From a virus, in IMG/VR virus record IMGVR_UViG_3300001460_000002, positions 3,243-34,269 of that record: a DNA stretch of 31,027 nucleotides; one strand, written 5' to 3'. The notes below the pieces were generated by a model. It was not told the origin of the DNA and ran no database searches. It was given only the letters and a program-made list of their open reading frames with translations. Position numbers and translations under genes: made by a program. Positions 19,604-28,822 of the stretch are shown here, one piece after another (the first letter of the stretch is position 1; each line of letters starts with the position of its first letter).

Positions 19604-21933
19604 TGTCATCATTAGAAGAAAAATATTTAAACTACCTAGATTTTAAAAATAGTGATAACGATTACAAGCTAACTGAAAATGGTTATGAGTTATTTGAAAA
19701 TAAGAAAAAAGGATTTTTACAATCTGCTAAAGATTACACAACTAACACATTACAAACTTATAAAGATATTGGTAGCACAGTTTTAAAATACAATAATGAA
19801 ATTGGAACCGGTATAGCTAGAGGTACAACTAAACTTGTAGAAAGTGTTGGTGGTTTAGGATTAGCAACATTAGAAAAGTTAGATCTTGCTAGTGAAGGAT
19901 CTGTACAAAAGTTTGGTGATTTCTTTGCTAAAGAAGTTTATCCAAGAATAGGTGAAACAGAAACATTAGCTGGAGGATTTGCAGAAGGTATATCTCAATT
20001 CTTAACTCCAGGTCTAGGTTACTACAAATTATTTGGTACATTAATAAAAGCAAAAGGTGTTATGCCTTTTGTAACAAGAGCATTGTCAGCAGAGGCAGCA
20101 ACTGTAGGTACAGCTCAAGTTCCTATGGATCCAAACTTTGTAGGATTTATAGCTCAAATGTTTGATGTAGATACAACTAAAGCAGAAAGTTTAAGTAAAG
20201 AAATATTTAATTATATTGCTACACCAGAAACAGAATACAATGCTGATACTGTTTTTAAAGAAAAGATGAAAGCTATTATTGGTGATAGTGCATTAGGCCC
20301 TGTAGGTGAAGGTGTAATGTTATTAGGAAAACTATTTAAAGGATTAAAGAAACAGCCAGAAGTAGTTGAAGAGTTAAACAATAGTATAAATTTATCTGGT
20401 GGATCTGCTATGAACCCAGATGGGCCTTTAGCAAAAGAAATAGATGAAGGTACTTTTTCTTACAAAGCTGAATTAGAAGGGCCAGAAAAATTTGATACTG
20501 TTATGATTATGGATAGTATTGAACCGGTTATTATTGGTACAGGAAAAAATAAAAAAGTTAAAGTTGAAGATATAATTAATCATTTTGATCAAGCTCCTAA
20601 ACTAGATATTAAAAATCCAGATGATTTTAAATTAATGGTAGACCAGGGTGTTAAAGAAGTAACTTACCAATTAGATCAAAAAGTTACAGGGGCCGGATGG
20701 TATGACAAAGATATTAAAATAGCTATGGAAAAATTAGATGACATTAATCCTAAATTTAAAGGTAATGATCAAATAAAAGACATGGTAGTATTCTTTACAG
20801 CTATTGCCTCGCCAGGACAAAATGTTGGAATGGATTATAAAGTAGCTGCACAGATTGCAGATATTTATTTAGATACAGGAAAGTTCCCTACTACAAATCC
20901 TAACAGCCTTCGTAATTCAGAAGATGTAATGGTTAAATTAGGTAGAGCTGAAATAGGTGCAGAAAAAGGATGGACACAAAGATCTCACTTAAAAGGACAA
21001 ATAGAATTTGTACAAAAGTATGTTGATGCAAATGGATTAGATGCATTTTTAGAATTCCTACATACACCAACTACAAGAAGAGCATTAAATGATTTAAGAA
21101 AATCTTATGGAATGAAACCAATAGCTGGTGCTTTGGATAAAGAAATCTATGGAGCTGATATGTTTGGCCCTAAAGTAAGTAAATTTATGCAGAGCTTAAT
21201 GGGTACTTCTGATGAGGCTGTTCCAGATATTTGGTTTACTAGAGGATTTAATAGAAAGTCCGGTAATGTTTATACTATTAAAAAAGATGGTGTTAAAACA
21301 AATGCTGATCAACCAAGAAATCTTTCTGAACGAACAATCATGGATAATTATATTGAAGAAATACGAATACAATTAGAAAACAGCATAGGTATTAAATTAA
21401 ATGCTCGTGACACACAGGCTGTTCTATGGTACTTTGAGCAAGGATTATATACAAAACTAGGAGTTAAAAGTGAACCAAAAAGTTACGCAGACGCAGCAGA
21501 AACAATCATTGAAAGAAAAGCCAATGACATCGAAGGAGGCTTTTCACAAAGCGATGTTAGTAATGTTGAGAGCAAAGAAATCAAAAACTTTGCCACAGAA
21601 AACGAATATAGAAGTTTAAAAGAAACAAAATCAAATAAAGAATTTGATGAAATAATTAATGGTACTTTACCAGGCCAAGATCTTGTAGTCTTTAAACCAA
21701 ACACACCTATTAGAGTTAAGACAGCATATTTTAAAATTACAGATGATCCAGATGGATTAACAAGTATTCAAGAAAATGTTGTAGGTAATGACATTTATAA
21801 TAAATATGTAGATCTAAATAAATCTGACAAAAAATTAAAGCAATTTATTAAATATGTTGCTAGTAATTATGATGAAAAAGATTTTGAAACAATTATGAAA
21901 AAAGCTGGAGTAGATAAAGATGCTTATGAATAA
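19603..21933 (+). CDS. Large internal virion protein 1 (ejection-core protein)
   Basis: A 776-aa protein following the gp15-like gene. The N-terminal 260 residues have Gly/Ala-rich helices with membrane-like character (GIARGTTKLVESVGGLGLATLEKL, then GGFAEGISQFLTPGLGYYKLFGTLIKA), which would suit a channel-forming part. Residues about 355-540 form a soluble domain with FFTAIASPGQNVGMDYKVAAQIADIYLDTG, then FLHTPTTRRALNDLRKSYG, a pattern I have seen in marine phage virion proteins but cannot name firmly. No transglycosylase motif is seen. With the next gene it occupies the place of T7 gp16 (1318 aa), perhaps as a split counterpart (inference). Confidence 0.65.
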   Translation: MSSLEEKYLNYLDFKNSDNDYKLTENGYELFENKKKGFLQSAKDYTTNTLQTYKDIGSTVLKYNNEIGTGIARGTTKLVESVGGLGLATLEKLDLASEGSVQKFGDFFAKEVYPRIGETETLAGGFAEGISQFLTPGLGYYKLFGTLIKAKGVMPFVTRALSAEAATVGTAQVPMDPNFVGFIAQMFDVDTTKAESLSKEIFNYIATPETEYNADTVFKEKMKAIIGDSALGPVGEGVMLLGKLFKGLKKQPEVVEELNNSINLSGGSAMNPDGPLAKEIDEGTFSYKAELEGPEKFDTVMIMDSIEPVIIGTGKNKKVKVEDIINHFDQAPKLDIKNPDDFKLMVDQGVKEVTYQLDQKVTGAGWYDKDIKIAMEKLDDINPKFKGNDQIKDMVVFFTAIASPGQNVGMDYKVAAQIADIYLDTGKFPTTNPNSLRNSEDVMVKLGRAEIGAEKGWTQRSHLKGQIEFVQKYVDANGLDAFLEFLHTPTTRRALNDLRKSYGMKPIAGALDKEIYGADMFGPKVSKFMQSLMGTSDEAVPDIWFTRGFNRKSGNVYTIKKDGVKTNADQPRNLSERTIMDNYIEEIRIQLENSIGIKLNARDTQAVLWYFEQGLYTKLGVKSEPKSYADAAETIIERKANDIEGGFSQSDVSNVESKEIKNFATENEYRSLKETKSNKEFDEIINGTLPGQDLVVFKPNTPIRVKTAYFKITDDPDGLTSIQENVVGNDIYNKYVDLNKSDKKLKQFIKYVASNYDEKDFETIMKKAGVDKDAYE

Positions 21934-21945
21934 GGAGGTTAAATA

Positions 21946-24915
21946 ATGTCAAAACCAGATATTACTATAGATACTATAGAGAACCAAGATAGTTCTTTTT
22001 TAGATAAAAAATTAGATAAGTTAGCTGAAAGTATTCTTCCTGTAGAAAATGAAATTATTAATACAAGTAATAATGAAGATGTAATTCTTGAAAAAGAGAT
22101 ATTAGAAAAAACTAACATAGTAGAAAAAAAAGAAGATGAACAAGAAGAAGTTTTACTTGCATCTATCTTTCCTAAAAAAATACCTAAACCAAAAGATCAA
22201 CCTACTTATAAAGATAAAACTCATGGTAATACAATAAAAGAGGCCCAGGAAAAACAAGCAGAAATTTTATCAACTAAAGTTCCAGATAACAAAATGTTTG
22301 TTATAGAAGAAGGAACAGGAAATATAATCTTTAAACAATTCAATGATGCAGAGTTAAAAGTTATTGAAGATACAATGAATGATTTACAATTAGGTAAATT
22401 AAAAATTAAAGAAGGTTCTTTACAAACTACATTAAGAAATTCTGACCATCCTAATTTATTTAAAAGTGTTGCTACATTCCAAGACTTTGTAGCTACTGTT
22501 TTTAAAGACAGTATTAATTCTGCTAAACGAGGCAAGATGACTATGGAAGAAATAGCAGCAGCAGCAGCCAAGTATGGAAGAAATGATGTGTACATGCAGA
22601 TCCTTAAAAATCCAGAAGGTACACCTTTTAAAACAGAATTTGCTTATAGAGCTATTATGGAAGTAACAGTTGCAAGAGCAGAGGTAGATAGACTTGCTAA
22701 AATAGTAATGTCAGATAAAGCAACAGCAGCAGATGTAGAATTATTCTACAGAACATTTGCATTGTATGGATCTTTATTTTCTAAAACAGCTGGTGCAATA
22801 TCTGAAAGTGGTAGAACACTTGGTATCGTATCTAAAATGGATACACCTAAAGTTGAGGGTATTGATGAGTTAGGTGATATTTTAAAACAGATGAATGTTG
22901 ATCCTAAAGATACAACAGCTGCTGCTAAAATTGCTCAAGCCTATTTAGAATTAAAACCACATCAAAAATCTAAATTTGCTAAAGATGGTATTGTAACTAA
23001 ATTTAGAGATGCCTGGGCAGAGCTTTGGATTAATACAAGATTAATGTCGCCAATCACACACACAGTTAATATAGTTGGTAATCTTACTTTTAATACTTTG
23101 AGAGTTGTTGAGTATGGAGTAGCTGCTGGTATTAATAAAGTTCCTGGAATGTCATCAGCTGATGGTGTGATGTTTAATGAAGTTTGGGCAATGATTAAAT
23201 CTATGAGGTATGGATCTAAACTTGCTGTAGGTAATGCATGGGCCTCTTTAAAATCTGGTGAAAGTATTACAACCAAAATGGATTTAAGAAAAGATAAAGC
23301 AATATCAAAAGAGTTAGCTGGTAAATATCAAGACACAGCTCTTGGTTCATTCTTTGAAGTAATGGGTACAATGGTCAGAGTGCCTGGCAGATTGTTAGTT
23401 GCAGAAGATGAAATGATGAAAGGTTTTATTTTTCAAATGGAGCTTGAGAGAATTGCAACAAGTAAAATGAATAAATTTTTAAATGATTTTCCAGATGATA
23501 AAGTTGGAGCTGAATTAGTTTATAAAAAAACTTTAGCAGATCCAGATACTGAAACTGTTAAAATAGTACAACAAAGTATGTTAGAAGGAACATTCCAAAA
23601 AGATTTACCTCCAGGAATATTTTCTAAATTACAAGGCATTCTAAATGTACCAGAAATGAAAATGTTTGTACCTTTCTACAAAACAATTATGAATATCTTT
23701 TTTGAAAGTAACAAAAGAAACCCAGCTCTTGCCTGGTTATCTAATGATGTAAGAAAAAATTTATCTGGTAAAAATGGAACCAAAGCTAAACAACTTGCTA
23801 TTGCTAAACTATCTACCGGTGCAATGTTAATGTATCAATTTGGAAGTATGGCTTATGGAGCTAATGTTACAGATCAAGGAACAATGATTACAGGAATGAT
23901 GCCAACTAGAAAAGGTGAGAGAGAGGCATTTCAAAGAAAAAATTTATTACCTTATTCAATATGTAATATGCAAAATGATGGTTTATATGAATGTACTTCT
24001 TATGCTAGATTTGATCCTGTATCATCTTTACTAGCTATCTCTGCTGACTTTGCTTACATGGCATCAAGACCAGGACAATATGAAAATCCTAATTTTGCAA
24101 ATGACATGGAGGCTTTATTTAAAGCTGGAATAGCATCTATCTTTCCATACATTATGCAGCAACCATTTGCTCAAGGTGTTACTCAACTTGGTGCATTGTT
24201 TCAACCTGGGTATGGTGATGCAAGTGATATGGCAACAAGATCATTAACAACACTATTAAAAAAATTAACAGAGGCAACAGTTGGTATTGCTGTAAATCCT
24301 CTAGGTACTTTTGGTAACTACTTAACTAAACATTCAGATCCAACAATCTATGATACAATAATTACAACTGATCAAGCATCATGGTGGAGGGAAAATTTTG
24401 ATGGTGATATACCAGCTCCTATTAGAGCATTCTATAAAGAGTTTAATAAAGCAATGCATCAATCACCATTCTATAATCCAGAGTTAGAAGAAAGAGTTAA
24501 CCTATGGGGTGAAGTAATGGTAGGCCCAGAAATGAATGTGTTTAGTCCAATTAGAACACAGAAAGAAAAATACAATAGAGTTGATGATTGGTTAGTTAAA
24601 TTAGGTTTAGGTATTCCAATGCCAAGAGCTTTTATTAGTGGCATCCCTCTTACATCAGAAGAATACAAATCTATTATTATGTACATGAATTCTGATATTG
24701 ATGGTGATGGTACTATGCTAGATGAAATGTTAGATATGATTGATAATGATCAAGATTGGAATGATATGTTGCCTGGTGATAAATTATCAGCATTAAAAAA
24801 TATTGTTTCAAATAGAAGATCATTGGCAGAAGAAAATTTTTTAAGTGATAATCCTACCTTTAATGACAAGGTAGAGCTATTAAAAGAAAGAGTAAATAGG
24901 AAAGGGAAAAGATAG
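21946..24915 (+). CDS. Large internal virion protein 2 (gp16-like)
   Basis: A 989-aa protein, the largest in the window, with AGGAGG before its start. The first 90 residues are acidic and disordered. Residues about 355-400 carry LWINTRLMSPITHTVNIVGNLTFNTLRVVEYG, the kind of helix seen in very large phage virion proteins. Further on come FVPFYKTIMNIFFESNKRNP, an alanine-rich hydrophobic stretch (LSTGAMLMYQFGSMAYGA) and SYARFDPVSSLLAISADFAY. Near residues 910-930 an acidic NSDIDGDGTMLDEM resembles a calcium-binding loop. The place and size suit a DNA-ejection protein. No peptidoglycan-cleaving domain is visible, unlike T7 gp16. It has the only 12-base gap among these otherwise overlapping genes. 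Confidence 0.65.
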   Translation: MSKPDITIDTIENQDSSFLDKKLDKLAESILPVENEIINTSNNEDVILEKEILEKTNIVEKKEDEQEEVLLASIFPKKIPKPKDQPTYKDKTHGNTIKEAQEKQAEILSTKVPDNKMFVIEEGTGNIIFKQFNDAELKVIEDTMNDLQLGKLKIKEGSLQTTLRNSDHPNLFKSVATFQDFVATVFKDSINSAKRGKMTMEEIAAAAAKYGRNDVYMQILKNPEGTPFKTEFAYRAIMEVTVARAEVDRLAKIVMSDKATAADVELFYRTFALYGSLFSKTAGAISESGRTLGIVSKMDTPKVEGIDELGDILKQMNVDPKDTTAAAKIAQAYLELKPHQKSKFAKDGIVTKFRDAWAELWINTRLMSPITHTVNIVGNLTFNTLRVVEYGVAAGINKVPGMSSADGVMFNEVWAMIKSMRYGSKLAVGNAWASLKSGESITTKMDLRKDKAISKELAGKYQDTALGSFFEVMGTMVRVPGRLLVAEDEMMKGFIFQMELERIATSKMNKFLNDFPDDKVGAELVYKKTLADPDTETVKIVQQSMLEGTFQKDLPPGIFSKLQGILNVPEMKMFVPFYKTIMNIFFESNKRNPALAWLSNDVRKNLSGKNGTKAKQLAIAKLSTGAMLMYQFGSMAYGANVTDQGTMITGMMPTRKGEREAFQRKNLLPYSICNMQNDGLYECTSYARFDPVSSLLAISADFAYMASRPGQYENPNFANDMEALFKAGIASIFPYIMQQPFAQGVTQLGALFQPGYGDASDMATRSLTTLLKKLTEATVGIAVNPLGTFGNYLTKHSDPTIYDTIITTDQASWWRENFDGDIPAPIRAFYKEFNKAMHQSPFYNPELEERVNLWGEVMVGPEMNVFSPIRTQKEKYNRVDDWLVKLGLGIPMPRAFISGIPLTSEEYKSIIMYMNSDIDGDGTMLDEMLDMIDNDQDWNDMLPGDKLSALKNIVSNRRSLAEENFLSDNPTFNDKVELLKERVNRKGKR

Positions 24916-24969
24916 TGGTTTTTTTTTGTTCTACTATACAAAACGATAACATAAGCATAGGAATTATAT

Positions 24970-26724
24970 ATGGCAACATTTAATGTAAATGACACAGCAA
25001 GAAGAGTACAGTACACATCAAGTGGACAATCCTCTCATACATTTAATTTTCAAGTTAATGCAATATCTGAAACCCAGGTACATAAAAATGATACTCTTTT
25101 AACAGAGGCTACTCATTATAATACATCCCTTAATGCAGATGGAACAGGAACAATTACTTTTACCTCTGGTAATATACCAACCTCTGGCGATATAATTACT
25201 ATCATTGGTGATCAACCATTATCTAGAACAGGAGTTTATAGTACAGGCCAGGTTATTACACCAGCTGCTCTTGAAACTGATTTTGATAATGTAGTTATTA
25301 GACAACAACAATTAAAAGAAATTACAGATAGATCTGTTCAATTAAAACCAACTACTCCTAGAACAGTTACAGGAACAGGAACAAATGGCCCAATATACTT
25401 TCCATACAGTACAACATCTGCAAACTCTGGAAAAATTATAAGATATAATTCTGCTGGTACATCTTTAGAGTTAGGGCCAGACAGTACATCCATTGATACA
25501 CTAGCTGCTATCTCATCTGATTTAACAACACTTGCTGGAATAAGCTCTGCTATCTCAAGTGTAGCTGCTGATGCAACTGATATAGGAGTTGTAGCTGCTG
25601 CGAATACCAATGTATCAGCAATAGGTTCAAACATTTCAAACATAAATTCTGTAGCTGCTGTTTCAAGTTTAATTACATCTGATTTTGTAGCTGACTTAAA
25701 TACTTTAGCTACTTCTGCAATAGTAGAAGATCTAAATATTTTAGCTACAACAGATATAGTTAGTGATTTAAACCAACTAGCAACTTCTGATTTTGTATCG
25801 GACTTAAATTCTATTGAGGCTGTAAAAGCTAATATAACAACTGTTGCAGATAACCTGGATGGTGTAAATAGTTTTGCTGACAGATATAAAGTTGCATCTT
25901 CAGATCCAACATCAAATTTAGATGAGGGGGATTTAGTTTATAATTCTACAGCGAATGTTTTAAAATATTACAATGGATCTGCTTGGGTGGGTATTGCTGC
26001 CGGTTCTCTTACAAGTCTTGCTCAAGATGGTACTCCTCAACTTGGTGGAAATTTAGATGTTCAAACAAACTCTATTGTTTCTACATCTGATAGAAATATT
26101 GCAATCACACCAAATGGTTCTGGTAAAGTAGTATTAGATGGATTAAGTTATCCAACAGCAGATGGTACAAGTGGACAAGCAATCACCACAGATGGTTCTG
26201 GAAATTTATCATTTAGCAATACATCGAGTGCAGAAGTTTATGGATTTAAAAAAACATTTGTTGGTTCAACTATTAACAGAACAGTTACAGTAGTATCTGT
26301 AAGTGGTTCAAATAAATATTTTATAGATGGAGTACAACAAGATACTTTAGAATTATTAGAGGGTAACACTTATGTATTTACTTATCCATCTGGCCATCCC
26401 TTTAAATTTTCAACAACTTCAAATGGTACTCATGCTAGTGGATCAGAATATACAACAGGAGTTACGCACAACTCATCTACCCAGGTTACAATAGTTGTAG
26501 CAACAGCAGCTCCAACTTTATACTATTATTGTTCATCCCATTCTGGAATGGGTGGTCAAGCAAATACACCAATAGGATCACCAAATACTTTACAAGTTGT
26601 AACAACTAATGGAGGGGCAGATAATATTGATGCTACTACTTACGATAGTTTTAATGATGTAATATTTGCATCAACAGGATTTACATTTAGTTTAAGTAAT
26701 GGAAGGCTAATAGCCAATGTATAG
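24970..26724 (+). CDS. Tail fibre with T7-type N-terminus and a cupredoxin-like C-terminal domain
   Basis: A 584-aa fibre. Residues 1-about 115 match the T7 gp17 N-terminal domain that binds the tail: RRVQYTSSGQSSHTFNFQV, GTITFTSGNIPTSGDIITI, ITPAALETDFDNVVIRQQQLKEITDRS. Residues about 175-290 form a helical or beta repeat shaft, including four 12-residue repeats. A linker with YYNGSAWVG and LGGNLDVQTNSI follows. Residues about 440-535 look like a small beta-sandwich with H476 (GHPFKF) and C521-x2-H524-x2-M527 (YYYCSSHSGMGG), the ligand set of type 1 copper proteins. It ends with a short beta stretch. A run of nine T follows the preceding stop at 24918-24926, in the gap before this gene. Confidence 0.9.
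   Translation: MATFNVNDTARRVQYTSSGQSSHTFNFQVNAISETQVHKNDTLLTEATHYNTSLNADGTGTITFTSGNIPTSGDIITIIGDQPLSRTGVYSTGQVITPAALETDFDNVVIRQQQLKEITDRSVQLKPTTPRTVTGTGTNGPIYFPYSTTSANSGKIIRYNSAGTSLELGPDSTSIDTLAAISSDLTTLAGISSAISSVAADATDIGVVAAANTNVSAIGSNISNINSVAAVSSLITSDFVADLNTLATSAIVEDLNILATTDIVSDLNQLATSDFVSDLNSIEAVKANITTVADNLDGVNSFADRYKVASSDPTSNLDEGDLVYNSTANVLKYYNGSAWVGIAAGSLTSLAQDGTPQLGGNLDVQTNSIVSTSDRNIAITPNGSGKVVLDGLSYPTADGTSGQAITTDGSGNLSFSNTSSAEVYGFKKTFVGSTINRTVTVVSVSGSNKYFIDGVQQDTLELLEGNTYVFTYPSGHPFKFSTTSNGTHASGSEYTTGVTHNSSTQVTIVVATAAPTLYYYCSSHSGMGGQANTPIGSPNTLQVVTTNGGADNIDATTYDSFNDVIFASTGFTFSLSNGRLIANV
25678..25821 (+). repeat. Four tandem 36-base repeats in the fibre shaft
   Basis: Units at 25678-25713, 25714-25749, 25750-25785 and 25786-25821 each encode twelve residues of the type SDFVADLNTLAT, SAIVEDLNILAT, TDIVSDLNQLAT, SDFVSDLNSIEA. 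DNA identity is only partial, so they are old repeats kept at protein level, as in fibre shafts. Confidence 0.75.
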
Positions 26725-26793
26725 TGTACTCTAAATGTTTATATATAAAAATATGGGAAATAACTTTATTAATTAAGAAAGGATTTTAAAATT

Positions 26794-27687
26794 ATGGCGA
26801 CAATTTCAGTTGGGAATATTAAATTTAATTGGAAAGGTGCATGGTCTAGTTCTACTACTTATGCAGTAGATGATGTAGTAAGTCTTTCTGGATCAAGTTA
26901 CATTTCTATACAAGCTGGTTCAAATCAAAACCCAGCATCAGCATCAGCATATTGGCAACAAATGTCATCTGCTGGTACTAATGGAACTAATGGAACTGAC
27001 GTTGGAACAGTAATAACAACCCAAGGCGATATGTTATATCGTGATGGATCTGGCTTACAAAGATTAGCTAAAGGCACAGCAGCTCAAGAGTTAAGAATGA
27101 ATTCTGGTGCAACAGCTCCAGAATGGCATACTCCAGCAGTAGCAACTTCTGACTTTGTAAAAATAGGAACAGTAGAAACAACATCTAATGTATCTTCAGT
27201 AGATATACAAGGTTGCTTTACAACAGCTTACGATTTTTACATAGTAAAATATGGTATGTTAAATGGTTCTGGAAACTATTATTTTGAACCAACTTGGTTA
27301 AAATCAAATAATTCTCCAGATACTACAGAAATGCGAGCTAAATATAATGAAGTTTATGGGAATTATTCAACAGCAACTGCTGGTGTAGGTACTCAAAATG
27401 ATACTGATGGTATTAGAATTATGAATACTTGGTATCAAAATGATAACTGTTATTGGGCTCATGGTTCAATAGAAGTTAATGATCCTCTTTTAACTCATGC
27501 ACCAAAACATTTCTGGTCGCAATCATGTTACTACTCATATGGAGATAATGCTGCCTCTCACATTGGACATGATATAGGTGTGGGTTATCAAAATAGTTCT
27601 AATACTCATACAGGAATTAGATTTAGAATGAATGGTGGAACTATACAAACAGGCTTTAGAGCAACTGTTTATGGATTAAAAAATTAA
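26794..27687 (+). CDS. Second tail fibre / receptor-binding protein with carbohydrate-binding-like N-terminus
   Basis: A 297-aa beta-rich protein. Residues 13-58 (WKGAWSSSTTYAVDDVVSLSG, then SYISIQAGSNQNPAS and YWQQM) resemble the small aromatic carbohydrate-binding module of the CBM5/12 type found in chitinases and in many phage tail proteins. A Gly/Thr/Asn-rich collar (SSAGTNGTNGTDVG) and a TQGDMLYRDGSGLQRLAKGTAAQELRMNSGATAPEW motif, common in fibre proteins, follow. The C-terminal 170 residues, rich in W, Y, N and H, are probably the variable receptor-binding head. AAAGGA precedes the start. A 69-base A/T-rich gap lies upstream; I see no convincing promoter in it. Confidence 0.78.
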   Translation: MATISVGNIKFNWKGAWSSSTTYAVDDVVSLSGSSYISIQAGSNQNPASASAYWQQMSSAGTNGTNGTDVGTVITTQGDMLYRDGSGLQRLAKGTAAQELRMNSGATAPEWHTPAVATSDFVKIGTVETTSNVSSVDIQGCFTTAYDFYIVKYGMLNGSGNYYFEPTWLKSNNSPDTTEMRAKYNEVYGNYSTATAGVGTQNDTDGIRIMNTWYQNDNCYWAHGSIEVNDPLLTHAPKHFWSQSCYYSYGDNAASHIGHDIGVGYQNSSNTHTGIRFRMNGGTIQTGFRATVYGLKN

Positions 27688-27697
27688 GGAGAAAAAT

Positions 27698-27982
27698 ATG
27701 ACAATACAAAAACCAATTATTGAAAGTGTAGAAGAATGTTTAGCTGGATTAGATGAAAGACAAAAATTAATTGTTAACGCACAAACCGGAGAACAACAAC
27801 TTGTTCCTTTAGATGATGATGATAAAGCATTTTTTAGAAAAAAAGCATCTACAAGACAAGCTGAAAATGATGCTCACTTTGATGGCTTAAAAGCTAAAGA
27901 AGATTTAAGAGCTAGTGCTAAAGCAAAATTGGTAGCTGGTGAAAAACTTACCGAAGAAGAGGCTAACACAATAGTCTTATAA
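27698..27982 (+). CDS. Small 94-aa protein after the fibre, possible fibre assembly factor
   Basis: A soluble, charged protein with AAGGAGAA before its start. The N-terminal half includes LAGLDERQKLIVNAQTGEQQLVPLDDDD; the C-terminal half is a helix ending DLRASAKAKLVAGEKLTEEEANTIVL, a pattern frequent in small phage proteins encoded right after tail fibres. It may act as a chaperone or cap for the fibre, or be a minor tail component. The family is not certain. The next gene starts four bases after its stop, so the two are probably translated together. Confidence 0.65.
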   Translation: MTIQKPIIESVEECLAGLDERQKLIVNAQTGEQQLVPLDDDDKAFFRKKASTRQAENDAHFDGLKAKEDLRASAKAKLVAGEKLTEEEANTIVL

Positions 27983-27986
27983 TATT

Positions 27987-28595
27987 GTGAATAAGCGAGA
28001 GTATAAAACTATTACTTTAGGACAAAAGATTTTAAAATTTAATGTTCCTAAAGAAATAATTGAAACAATCAATAATGTTTATCAAGATAATAAATTACCA
28101 GAGCATAATGAATATTTAGCTGGTAAGATAAAAAGCCAACATAAAGTTACTGAATACTTACCAGATACAGTTAAAGATTATTTTAAAGGTTGTTTTCAAT
28201 TATATTTATTAGAAAATAGTTTTGTTCAATTACCTTTCAAATTAAAATTGTTAGACGCTTGGATTAATGAAATGAAAGAACATGAATATAATCCAATGCA
28301 TACACATAGAGGCATAAGCTATATAGGTTTATCATCTGTGTTATGTTTAAAAATACCTAACACTTATGGAAAAGAATATTCAACAGAGCATAATCCAAGT
28401 AATGGAATGTTAGATTTAATAGGAAATAATAGTGGTATGTTTTCTAAAAATCAAACTAGAACAAAATTACAAATAGGTGATTTATATATATTTCCTTATG
28501 ATATTAACCATGCTGTTTATCCATTTAATTCAACAAATCAAACAAGACGAACAATGTCATATAATTGTGATTTACCAATAGACTTTAAAGGATAA
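27987..28595 (+). CDS. 2-oxoglutarate/Fe(II)-dependent oxygenase-like protein (GTG start)
   Basis: A 202-aa protein. The C-terminal half carries the expected Fe(II) and 2-oxoglutarate ligands: H105-x-H107 in YNPMHTHRG, H175 in DINHAVYPF, and an arginine pair R187-R188 in QTRRTMSYN. WINEMKEHEYNPMHTH and GDLYIFPYDINHAVYPF match a phage-associated oxygenase group (2OG-FeII_Oxy_5-like). Classic members have H-x-D, so the H-x-H here is a variant that may or may not be active. The start is a GTG because no upstream ATG exists in frame; the first internal ATG (residue 96) would remove half the protein. Substrate unknown; possibilities include a virion protein, nucleotide or host molecule. Confidence 0.7.
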   Translation: MNKREYKTITLGQKILKFNVPKEIIETINNVYQDNKLPEHNEYLAGKIKSQHKVTEYLPDTVKDYFKGCFQLYLLENSFVQLPFKLKLLDAWINEMKEHEYNPMHTHRGISYIGLSSVLCLKIPNTYGKEYSTEHNPSNGMLDLIGNNSGMFSKNQTRTKLQIGDLYIFPYDINHAVYPFNSTNQTRRTMSYNCDLPIDFKG

Positions 28596-28600
28596 TAATA

Positions 28601-28822
28601 ATGGCTAGAGTTATAAAGAAAGCAACAGTACACAGCATAACTCTAAAACACATCAACGAAAAATTAGATCACATTCATAAAGATCTAGATCAAAATACAA
28701 AAGACATAGTAGAATTAAAGCAGCAAGTTGCAATGGGCCGAGGTGGTCTTAAAGTGATCTTCTATATTGGAGCTATAATTTCTATAATAATAGGAGGTTT
28801 AAAAATTGGAAAATTTATTTAA
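28601..28822 (+). CDS. XhlA-like small membrane protein (holin-associated)
   Basis: A 73-aa protein: a coiled-coil-like, charged N-terminus (INEKLDHIHKDLDQNTKDIVELKQQVA) followed by one C-terminal membrane helix (VIFYIGAIISIIIGGLKIGKFI). This is the architecture of XhlA-type proteins, which work with holins at lysis. It overlaps the next gene by one base and stands two genes before the 3-TM holin. T7 gp17.5, a small one-helix holin, is another possible comparison. A role in lysis is likely but rests on architecture and position. Confidence 0.65.
   Translation: MARVIKKATVHSITLKHINEKLDHIHKDLDQNTKDIVELKQQVAMGRGGLKVIFYIGAIISIIIGGLKIGKFI

Noticed and set aside
22221-22595. Long minus-strand frame opposite the 989-aa gene
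   Set aside because: It is a shadow frame with unnatural S/L/F-rich composition and no ribosome site; the plus-strand gene is clear.
24916-24926. Terminator at the T-run after the 989-aa gene
   Set aside because: Nine T follow the stop but no stem precedes them.
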